NCBI RefSeq assembly: GCF_001643305.1
Contig: NZ_LSGW01000066.1
Location: 84,215 to 148,214 of the forward strand
Direction of reading: 5' to 3'
Length of the DNA: 64,000 nucleotides
From: Aeromonas salmonicida subsp. salmonicida
Lineage (GTDB): Bacteria > Pseudomonadota > Gammaproteobacteria > Enterobacterales > Aeromonadaceae
In this document: piece by piece, positions 54,707 to 62,161 of the stretch
Numbering within the stretch: the stretch's first letter is position 1
How the letters are laid out: the number at the start of each line of letters is the position of its first letter
Position numbers and translations under genes: made by a program
Notes under the pieces: generated by a model
Database searches by the model: none
Seen by the model: only the letters and a program-made list of their open reading frames with translations
Told to the model about the DNA's origin: nothing

Positions 54707-56678
54707 ATGATAAAAATGCACCGCAACAAGCTGACCACGCTCATTCTCGCCGCCCTCGCCTCCCATGCCTATGCTGCCAAACAGGAAGTCATGGTCGTGA
54801 CGGCTTCCGGCTTCCAGCAGAAGATCGAAGATACCGCCGCCTCCATCTCGGTCGTGACCCGTGAGCAATTGGAAAAACGCGCCTACCGCGACGTGACCGA
54901 TGCACTGAAAGATGTGCCGGGCGTGGTGATCACCGGGGGTGGCAGCAGCAGTGACATCAGCATTCGTGGCATGGGCTCCAAATACACGCTGATGTTGGTG
55001 GATGGAAAGCGCGTCGACAGCCGTGGCACTCGTCCCAACAGCGATGGCCCGGGGATAGAGCAGGGCTGGTTGCCACCGCTGCAAGCCATAGAGCGTATCG
55101 AGGTAGTGCGTGGCCCCATGTCCTCCCGTTACGGATCCGATGCCATGGGCGGCGTCATCAACGTCATCACCCGCAAGACCGCCAGCATGACAGCATGACA
55201 GCATGACAGCATGGCAGGGTTCGCTGCATGCTGACTCCACCTTCCAGGAGAACAAAGACTCAGGCAACATCTTCCAGACCAACGCCTACACGGCCGGCGC
55301 TCTGGTAGACGGGTTGCTGGGGGTGCGTCTGAACGGCCAGCTTTCCCATCGCGGTGAGGATCAGTTCCAGAATGGCTTCGCCGAACAGGAGATGCGCAGC
55401 GGCACTGCCGTGTTCAGCCTGACCCCTGACGAGCACAATCGCTTCGACTTCGAGGCAAGCCGCGGTCTGCAGGATCGTGATCGCACACCGGGTGAGTCCA
55501 TCCCGGCCAAGTCCAAGCCCAGCCTGAGCACTTACGAGCGCACCAACTACGCCATCACCCACGACGGCCGCTACGACTTTGGCTCCTCCACCAGCTATCT
55601 GCAGCGGGAAGAGAACACCAATCCCGGCCGCCAGATGAAGCTCATCAACACCATAGCCGACACCCACACCCAGTTTGAGCTTGGGGATCACTACCTGAGC
55701 GTGGGTGGCCAGTACCGCTACGAGGATCTGCAGGATCAAGGCAACCAGCTCAACGTGGTCAACCGCGCCAACCAGCTGACCCGCTGGAGCTGGGCCATGT
55801 TCGTGGAGGACGAGTGGGCACTGACCGACAGCTTCGCCCTGACCGGCGGTGTACGCATGGACAGGGATCAGAATTACGGCACTCACTGGAGCCCGCGTCT
55901 GTACGGGGTCTGGCATCCTGCCGAGTCATGGACGCTGAAAGGGGGCGTCTCCACCGGCTATCGTTCACCGGATCTGCGCATGTCGGCCGCCAACTGGGGC
56001 CAGGCCACGGGTGGGGGCACCCAGGATGGGATGCTGGTGGGCAGCCCGGCACTCAAACCTGAAACCAGCGTGAGCCAGGAAATCGCACTGCTGTGGGATG
56101 GTCAGGAGGGGTTGAGCACAGGGCTGACTCTGTTCAACACAGACTTCGAGGACAAGATCTCCGAGATCCGCCGTTGCACCAGCAAGAGCGATCCCTCCTG
56201 CACCCTGAACGGTCATACCTATGACTTCATCAGCGACCGCATCAACGTCGACAAGGCGAATATGCGCGGGGTGGAAGGCACGGCCAACTGGGCCATCAAC
56301 GAAGACTGGTCGCTCGCCTCCAGCTACACCTTCACCCAGTCCGAGCAGAAGAGCGGCTCGATGGAAGGCAAGCCTCTGAACCAGATGCCGCGCCACATGT
56401 TCAACACCACGGTCGACTGGCAGACCACAGAAGAGGTCAGCCTCTGGTCACGGGTCAACTTCCGCAGCAAGACTTCTGACTACCTGAGCCGGGTCAAGAT
56501 GGCAGAGGGCACGCCTTCCTACACCTTCTTTGACACAGGTCTGGTCTACAAGGCCAACAAGAACCTGGACGTGACCGCCGGTATCTACAACCTGTTCGAC
56601 AAGACGGTGGATTACACCAGCTTCGGTACTGTGCTGGACGGGCGCCGCTATACACTGGGGATGACCTACAACTTCTGA
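54707..56678 (+). pseudogene. TonB-dependent siderophore receptor, interrupted at an octanucleotide repeat
   Basis: Outer-membrane receptor of the FepA/IrgA/CirA type. The first frame (54707-55198) gives a signal peptide, a TonB-box region (KQEVMVVTASGF) and the plug domain (LKDVPGVVITGGGSSSDISI, RYGSDAMGGVINVITRK), then stops at TGA inside a GCATGACA repeat. The second frame (55203-56678) carries the whole barrel and ends in YTLGMTYNF with the terminal Phe. Removing two repeat units (16 bases) restores one 650-odd-residue protein. It may be a phase-variable OFF state and not a dead gene. Confidence 0.85.
55185..55216 (+). repeat. octanucleotide tandem repeat (GCATGACA) in the receptor gene
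   Basis: Three perfect GCATGACA units followed by one GCATGGCA. Eight bases is not a multiple of three, so each gain or loss shifts the frame. In the present four-unit state the reading frame hits TGA; a two-unit state reads straight through (AS-MTA-WQGSLH). Confidence 0.85.
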
Positions 56679-56709
56679 TGAATCGCCGCCGCCCATCCCG
56701 GGCGGCGGC

Positions 56710-58125
56710 CTATTTCTCCCCTTTTTCCGCGTCCTCTTCTTCATAACAGGCTGCCTGCCAAGTATTGCGACCACGGGATTTTGAACCGTACATCAGCTTG
56801 TCTGCCTGCTGCAGCAAGCCAGTGCTCTCTGCCCTGACCCCTGATGGAACCCAGACGGCCCCCGTGCTGATGGAAAGCCCCAGCTCACCGGCACTGGTCT
56901 GCAACTTCTGAGCACTCACCTCCCGTCCGATCCGGCTTGCCCAGCCTTGCAACGCCGCCATATCTGCCATCGGCAAGCTGATACAAAACTCCTCTCCCCC
57001 GATCCGGGCAAACAGCGCATCGCTTGGCAAGACGGCCTCCACCCGCTCGGCCAGGGCGGCGATCACCTCATCCCCGACGCCATGGCCAAAGTGATCATTG
57101 ATGCCCTTGAAACGGTCGATGTCGAACAGCAGCAGGGCCGAAGCCTGACCGCTTGCCAGCCGCTCGGCCAAGAGCGGCAAGAAGGCGCGCCGGTTCAGGA
57201 TCCCCGTCATGGAGTCTGTGTTGGCGAGGCTCTCCAGCCGGGCATTGGCCCGGACCAGCTCGGCGGTACTGCTCGCCACAGCGCGCCTCAGCTGCACTAT
57301 GTAAACCAGCAATACAGCCCCTGCCGCCGCCGATAGCCAGAACCAGAAGTGGATTGGATAGACGGTCTCTATATGCATCCATTTGCGGGTAATACGCTCC
57401 CTGTCCGCCTCGCCCATGCGAGAAAATCCCTGCTCCAGCTCCTGCAACAGGGCCTGATTGCCCTTGGCGACGGCAAAACGCACCTCATCGCTGTAGAGAT
57501 GGCGTACGGGAATGAAGCGGGTGGGATCTTTCGAGGTGTAGATATAAAAATTGGCCATCTGCAGATCGGCGATGAAGGCATCCAGCTTTCCGCTCAAAGC
57601 GGCACTCAGCATGGCATCGTTATCGTCAAAGGCTTGCAGGCGCGTGTTGGGAAAGTGCTTGCGGGCGTAATACTCCTCATAACCGCCCACTACCACCCCC
57701 ACACTCTCGTGCAACAGGTAGTAATTCACATCTGTGCCGCGCAGAGAATTGGAAAAAAACAGCTGGGCATCCAGCCGGGAGAGCGCCCGACCATAGTCAT
57801 AGAGCGGATTGCGCTCCTGTGACCAGAGCAGGCCACCATGGACATCGGCCTTGCCGGTGCGCACCAGCTCCAGCGAGGTCTGCCAGTCCACCAGCTTGAA
57901 CTGGACCGGCCGCCCAGTGACCCGCTCGAACTCCCGCCAGTAGTCGATCAACAGGCCATCCGGCTGCCCCTTGTCATTGATGTAGGAGAAGGGCTGCCAG
58001 GCCTTGGAGTTGGCCACTATCAGGGGTTTGACCGCGGGGGTAGCCCAGACGGGCAGCAAGAGTGCAAGGAGCAGCAAACCTGCGCCCCAGCTGACCCGCC
58101 AACCTGCCCCAGAAGAGACCGCCAT
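56710..58125 (-). CDS. periplasmic binding domain-GGDEF diguanylate cyclase
   Basis: About 471 aa. A signal anchor (SWGAGLLLLALLLPVWATPA), then a type 3 solute-binding domain (KPLIVANSKAWQPFSYINDK, DGLLIDYWREFERVTGRPVQ), one TM helix (FWFWLSAAAGAVLLVYIV), and a GGDEF domain with FDIDRFKGINDHFGHGVGDE and the GGEEF site near residue 375. A ligand-sensing c-di-GMP synthase is likely. The ATG at 58125 has AAGGTG upstream; an ATG at 58152 adds nine residues without a site. It is convergent with the receptor gene. Confidence 0.88.
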   Translation of the reverse strand: MAVSSGAGWRVSWGAGLLLLALLLPVWATPAVKPLIVANSKAWQPFSYINDKGQPDGLLIDYWREFERVTGRPVQFKLVDWQTSLELVRTGKADVHGGLLWSQERNPLYDYGRALSRLDAQLFFSNSLRGTDVNYYLLHESVGVVVGGYEEYYARKHFPNTRLQAFDDNDAMLSAALSGKLDAFIADLQMANFYIYTSKDPTRFIPVRHLYSDEVRFAVAKGNQALLQELEQGFSRMGEADRERITRKWMHIETVYPIHFWFWLSAAAGAVLLVYIVQLRRAVASSTAELVRANARLESLANTDSMTGILNRRAFLPLLAERLASGQASALLLFDIDRFKGINDHFGHGVGDEVIAALAERVEAVLPSDALFARIGGEEFCISLPMADMAALQGWASRIGREVSAQKLQTSAGELGLSISTGAVWVPSGVRAESTGLLQQADKLMYGSKSRGRNTWQAACYEEEDAEKGEK

Positions 58126-58298
58126 TCCTGAACCCACCTTGTTATTGGACATCTATGCGGCCATTTATTATCACTAGCTTCATCATAGAAGAGCAAGCAT
58201 GACCCAGTATGAAATTGGCGTTATTTCAGTCTGATAGCAGCAAAATAAACCAAGGAGGGCGCCACCTGGGCGCCCTCCTCATACAGCCTCGATAACAG

Positions 58299-59690
58299 CT
58301 ACAGGGGCAGGCTAATCCTGGCTTCCAGCCCACCCTGCTCCCGGTTGTGCAGGGTGAGTTCGCCCCCATGCTGATGTACCAGAGTGCGAGCGATGGATAG
58401 CCCCAGCCCAACGCTACCGGATTCGATATTGCGCGCCTCATCGAGCCGCACGAACGGCTTGAACACATCTTCCAGCCGTTCAGGATCTATGCCAGGCCCC
58501 TGATCGCAGACCCGGATCAACAGCTCACTCTCGGTGCGCTCCAGCGATACCTCGGCACTGCCGGCGTACTTGATGGCATTGCCGATGAGGTTTTGCAGCA
58601 CCCGCCGCAAAGTATTGGCGCGGCAGGCATAAACCTGCTTTCCCTCCACGAGACAAGTCACCGGCTGACCGGTATCGGCATAATCGTCACACAGACTCTC
58701 CAGCAGACTGACCAGATCCAGCTCCCTAGTCGCCTCCTGCTGCCCCTCTTCCCGGGCAAAGCTCAAGGTGGCCGCCAGCATCTGCTCCATCTGTTGCAGG
58801 GTCTGCTGAATGCGTTCCTTGTCCTCTCCCTCGGCCAGAAACTCGGTTCTTAGCCGCAAACTGGTGATGGGGGTGCGCAAGTCATGGGAGATGGCCGCCA
58901 GCATCCGGGTTCTGTCCTGCACGAAGCGGTCGAGCCGGGTATGCATGCGGTTGAACGCCTGGATGGATTCACGGATCTCGGTCGGCCCCTCTTCGTGGAG
59001 CGGCTCTATATCCTCGCCACGCCCCAGCCGGTCGGCGTTGGCAGCCAGCTGTTTGAGCGGCCGGGTCGCCCGGCGAAACAGCCAGATCATCAGGCCTATC
59101 ACCATGCTAGCTACCAGCATCAGGTTGAAGGTGGTCTGCCAGGACCAGCTCGACGACTCCTTGTCCACCAGAGAGCTGAACTGCAGCCAGCCCCCGCGCG
59201 GCAACTGGATGGAGCCATACAGCCGCATGTCCTGCGGTGGCGGCATCCCCTTGCGATCCTTGAGCATGCGGGAGTGATGTTTCCAGGCGCGGCTACGCTG
59301 GGCATCCTGCTTCAGCTCGGCACTGATCTCCACCATCAGTGACGGCGGATAGCCCAGCCGTGAACGCACCTGCTGCTCGAAGCGGGGGCTGCGATTCTCC
59401 GGTTGCAGCGGCTCGTCAGAGAGGCGCAGCAGCAGGGTATCGCTGCGGCTCGCCTTGAGAATTTCGTCGTAGAGCGAGGGGGGGGACAGGGCCAGCAGAC
59501 GCGCCACAGAGACGATGCGCTGCATGGCATTGCGGCTGTTGATGTAGCCGAGCGCCTCCTCCCGATCCGAGCGGTAGATCTGGATGCTGAGCAGCTGGAT
59601 CAACACCAACCCGGCCAGCGCCACCAGTATGATCTGGCCGGTGAGCCCCTTGGGCCAGAGGCGGGAACACAATCGCTTGATCATGGCCAC
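58299..59690 (-). CDS. sensor histidine kinase (EnvZ/OmpR class)
   Basis: A 463-aa membrane kinase. TM1 (residues about 16-38), a periplasmic sensor of roughly 150 residues, TM2 (about 188-208), HAMP (RRATRPLKQLAANADRL), H-box AAISHDLRTPITSLRLRTEF with the phosphoryl His near residue 268, N-box NLIGNAIKYA and G-boxes DQGPGIDPERL and GSVGLGLSIA. The GTG at 59690 has AGGTG seven bases upstream, within the regulator's last codons. It follows the response regulator gene by four bases, so the pair is coupled. Signal unknown. Confidence 0.92.
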   Translation of the reverse strand: MAMIKRLCSRLWPKGLTGQIILVALAGLVLIQLLSIQIYRSDREEALGYINSRNAMQRIVSVARLLALSPPSLYDEILKASRSDTLLLRLSDEPLQPENRSPRFEQQVRSRLGYPPSLMVEISAELKQDAQRSRAWKHHSRMLKDRKGMPPPQDMRLYGSIQLPRGGWLQFSSLVDKESSSWSWQTTFNLMLVASMVIGLMIWLFRRATRPLKQLAANADRLGRGEDIEPLHEEGPTEIRESIQAFNRMHTRLDRFVQDRTRMLAAISHDLRTPITSLRLRTEFLAEGEDKERIQQTLQQMEQMLAATLSFAREEGQQEATRELDLVSLLESLCDDYADTGQPVTCLVEGKQVYACRANTLRRVLQNLIGNAIKYAGSAEVSLERTESELLIRVCDQGPGIDPERLEDVFKPFVRLDEARNIESGSVGLGLSIARTLVHQHGGELTLHNREQGGLEARISLPL

Positions 59691-59694
59691 GAGG

Positions 59695-60417
59695 TCACAC
59701 CTGGGTCACATCGGCGGCGAACAGGTAACCGCCCCCCCAGATGGTCTTGATAAGTTCGGGGTTCTTGGGATCCCGCTCCAGTTTTCGGCGCAGCCGGCTC
59801 ACCAGGGTATCGATGGCCCGATCGAAGGCGACAGCCTCCCGGCCACGGGCCAGATCCAGCAGTTGATCCCGACTCAGCACCCGCTGGGGACGTTCCAGAA
59901 ACACCCGCAACAGGTCGAATTCGGCGGTAGAGAGGCTCAGCCCCACGCCCTCTTCATCCACCAGCTCCCGCCGGTTGATGTCGAGCAGCCAGCGATCGAA
60001 GCGCAGATCCCGGGTCAGGGTCTCGGGGGCGGGCTGCGGCTCGACGTTGGTGCGACGCATCACCGCCTTGATGCGAGCCAGCAACTCCCGCGGGTTGAAC
60101 GGTTTGGCGAGATAGTCATCGGCTCCCATCTCCAGTCCTATGATGCGGTCCGTCTCCTCCCCCATGGCGGTGAGCATTATGATGGGCATGCAGGATTTCG
60201 CCCTCAGCTCCCGGCACAGGGTCAGGCCATCCTCCCCCGGCATCATCAGGTCCAGCACCAGCAGATCGAACTCCCGCTCTTCCAGCAACCGCTTCATCTC
60301 CTTGCCATCCCGGGCACAGCTGACCCGCAGGCCATGCTGCTCCAGGAAGCGTTTCAGCAGATCGCGGATCTCGCTGTGATCGTCGACGACCAGAATGTGG
60401 GTGCTGCTTTGGTTCAT
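59695..60417 (-). CDS. OmpR-family response regulator
   Basis: A 240-aa regulator starting MNQSSTHILVVDDHSEIRDL. The receiver has the acidic pair D12/D13, phospho-acceptor D56 (LLVLDLMMPG) and K in YLAKPFNP. The C-terminal winged helix is of OmpR type (DRAIDTLVSRLRRKLERDP). AGGAG is eight bases before the ATG. It is divergent from a small secreted-protein operon whose promoter module is duplicated further on, so it probably activates both and itself. Confidence 0.93.
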   Translation of the reverse strand: MNQSSTHILVVDDHSEIRDLLKRFLEQHGLRVSCARDGKEMKRLLEEREFDLLVLDLMMPGEDGLTLCRELRAKSCMPIIMLTAMGEETDRIIGLEMGADDYLAKPFNPRELLARIKAVMRRTNVEPQPAPETLTRDLRFDRWLLDINRRELVDEEGVGLSLSTAEFDLLRVFLERPQRVLSRDQLLDLARGREAVAFDRAIDTLVSRLRRKLERDPKNPELIKTIWGGGYLFAADVTQV

Positions 60418-60497
60418 GAGAGCCTCTCCTGTTAGAGCTGGCACGAGTATACGAAAATCTGTCGGGCGGTTTGTGTCAAAGTGTGCCAGATCAGCAA

Positions 60498-60563
60498 GAT
60501 GCCACACTCTGCTACAAAAAAGCGGTCACTCGGCAAAGTTGAGACACAAGGCGAAGGTTTACT
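60498..60563 (+). promoter_or_regulatory. regulatory module A, upstream of the 61-aa gene
   Basis: The stretch 60503-60563 aligns without gaps to 61471-61531 at 46 of 61 positions. Shared blocks are CACACTCTGCTACAAAA, GGCAAAGTT, AGACAC and GTTTACT. It lies in the divergent promoter region of the response regulator. The shared blocks are likely binding sites of that regulator with an activator-dependent promoter. Confidence 0.7.
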
Positions 60564-60610
60564 GGGGGCACACCAACTCGTCCATATTCGCTCATTGCGG
60601 GAGACAGGCC

Positions 60611-60796
60611 ATGCTCGCCCTCACCACGCCCTTCATGCTGGCTTATGCCGCCAGTGAGGCCCTTGCCAGAGCGGCGGCCACAGCACACCAACCTGCAAAG
60701 ACAGACCGCCTGAACCGGGAGCCCCCTTCGGATGGCGATGGCATCACGGCGGCCAGCCTCCCTGCGCCCGACGAGACACCCTTCCCTTCCCCATGA
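60611..60796 (+). CDS. small hypothetical protein (61 aa)
   Basis: MLALTTPFMLAYAASEALAR begins with a short hydrophobic segment, then a polar, proline-rich tail (DGITAASLPAPDETPFPSP). GGAG lies about eight bases before the ATG. It is the first ORF after regulatory module A and may be cotranscribed with the next gene 86 bases on. No family recognised; moderate support only. Confidence 0.5.
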   Translation: MLALTTPFMLAYAASEALARAAATAHQPAKTDRLNREPPSDGDGITAASLPAPDETPFPSP

Positions 60797-60882
60797 TGCA
60801 GACTGCGCCCGGTTCGGGCGGCGCCTGACACCATGACACACAACGCCGGCATCCTTCGGCGAGCCACACCAAGGAGACAATG

Positions 60883-61209
60883 ATGATTAAAAAGACCCTG
60901 ACCCTGTTTGCACTGGCCGGACTGGCCCACATCGGCATGGCACAAGCGGCCATTCCGGCCGACGTCAGCGCAGCCCCCGGCCTGCTGTTCGTCAACTGGC
61001 ACGATAACGCCAGCAGCAGCAGCGCCAACCCGACCCTGATGATCCGCAACGCCTCCGGCGATCTGCTCAAGCAGGTGCCCGCCGAGCTGAAAGGGATGCA
61101 GCAGGTCCGTCTGCCGATGAGAGCCCAGGGCAATCTCACCCTCAGCCTGGATGGTGAGAGCGACAGCTATCGCATACCTTACAGCGTTGGCAGCGGCCGC
61201 CAGCGCTGA
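60883..61209 (+). CDS. small periplasmic protein (108 aa), two-component-linked
   Basis: MIKKTLTLFALAGLAHIGMA is a clear signal peptide with cleavage near AQA-AIPAD. The mature part is a small beta-rich domain (LMIRNASGDLLKQVPAELKG, LDGESDSYRIPYSVGSGR), reminiscent of immunoglobulin-like secreted proteins. AAGGAG is six bases before this ATG; another ATG sits three bases earlier. It lies downstream of module A and ends before a hairpin terminator. Function unknown. Confidence 0.7.
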   Translation: MIKKTLTLFALAGLAHIGMAQAAIPADVSAAPGLLFVNWHDNASSSSANPTLMIRNASGDLLKQVPAELKGMQQVRLPMRAQGNLTLSLDGESDSYRIPYSVGSGRQR

Positions 61210-61269
61210 ACCAACCTATTCATCCTGTGGTTTTCTCACGATAATGAGGTTGCCTGACCGGTGACATAG

Positions 61270-61308
61270 AAATACCCCGCCAGAGACTGTATCCGGTGGG
61301 GTATTTTT
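61270..61308 (+). terminator. terminator of the 108-aa protein gene
   Basis: AAATACCCC-GCC and GG-TGGGGTATTT surround a 13-base loop, with five T's at the end. Confidence 0.75.
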
Positions 61309-61465
61309 ATTGGCTCATACCGGCACTGAATATATTTCGTGCCCGCCACTATCACTTATTCCCCTGGCCCGATGAGCAGATAAATTTAACCGGGAGGCAG
61401 CCACTCTTCTATGGGTTTCCCCCTGTTTTCGCTGCCGTCTTCAGCAAGGTGAAATACAAGATCCC

Positions 61466-61531
61466 GATGTCACACTCTGCTACAAAATAGGCTTCAACTG
61501 GCAAAGTTCAGACACCGGTCTGGTGTTTACT
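61466..61531 (+). promoter_or_regulatory. regulatory module B, upstream of the His/Met-rich protein gene
   Basis: Second copy of module A, with the same order and spacing of CACACTCTGCTACAAAA, GGCAAAGTT, AGACAC and GTTTACT. It ends about 55 bases before the next start codon. The exact 968-base offset without gaps points to duplication or strong constraint. Confidence 0.7.
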
Positions 61532-61584
61532 TGAGGTCAAGGCGAGCAAGCCGAATCCGAACTCAATCCGCAAGGAGATATACC

Positions 61585-61935
61585 ATGAAGACTCTGACCA
61601 AAACTCTGCTGACCGCCACCCTGATCCTTGGCCTGCCGCTCGGCGCCTATGCCGCCAGCGAAGCCGTTGCCACTACCCAGGCCGGCGCCATGACCAATTG
61701 CCCCATGGATGGCAGCGGCATGAAAGGTGGCAAGCACCACGGTGGCCGCCACGACAAAATGGCCCGCATGCAAAACATGACTCCGGAGCAGATCCAGGCC
61801 AACCTGCAACAACGTTATGACAGGATCGAAGACCCGGCCAAGAAAGCCGAATTCGTGAAGAACCTGAACCTGCGCGCCGACGGCATGACCAAGCACGCCG
61901 ACGCGATGAAGCAGTTTGCCGAAGCGCACCAGTAA
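61585..61935 (+). CDS. secreted His/Met-rich protein, possibly Spy/CpxP-like
   Basis: A 116-aa protein with signal peptide (MKTLTKTLLTATLILGLPLG, cleavage near AYA). A metal-binding-looking stretch follows (NCPMDGSGMKGGKHHGGRHD). The helical C-terminus NMTPEQIQANLQQRYDRIED and onward recalls the LTPEQ repeats of Spy/CpxP periplasmic chaperones, but is shorter. AAGGAG is eight bases before the ATG. Module B upstream ties it to the two-component system. Metal or envelope stress response is my inference. Confidence 0.75.
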   Translation: MKTLTKTLLTATLILGLPLGAYAASEAVATTQAGAMTNCPMDGSGMKGGKHHGGRHDKMARMQNMTPEQIQANLQQRYDRIEDPAKKAEFVKNLNLRADGMTKHADAMKQFAEAHQ

Positions 61936-61953
61936 GCGCATCGCAATCAGCAC

Positions 61954-61983
61954 AAGGGTGGCCTCGGCCACCCTTTCTTTTTT
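61954..61983 (+). terminator. terminator of the His/Met-rich protein gene
   Basis: AAGGGTGGCC and GGCCACCCTT around a two-base loop, followed by a T-rich tail. Confidence 0.85.
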
Positions 61984-62161
61984 CCACTTTCCCGCGCACT
62001 GGCTCATGGCAGGGGGATCACCCCGTCGAGCCGTCATTTCCCTTATCTTCTGCTCCGGGTTCTGTGAGCGATAACAAACGTTTTATGTTCGAAATGGCTA
62101 ATAATAGCGACTCAAACAACAAGGTCACGCAAGACAGTGCCAACAACAGACAGGAGTCGTT

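Larger units (their letters stand above)
61210..61584. other. intergenic region with terminator and regulatory module B
   Basis: Contains the terminator at 61270-61308 and the duplicated module at 61466-61531. The 150 bases between them (61309-61465) show no ORF with a ribosome binding site. Confidence 0.5.

Noticed and set aside
62070..62080. AGCGATAA upstream of the chemotaxis receptor as a sigma-28 -10
   Set aside because: The -10 resembles GCCGATAA, but no TAAA-type -35 is present at the right distance.
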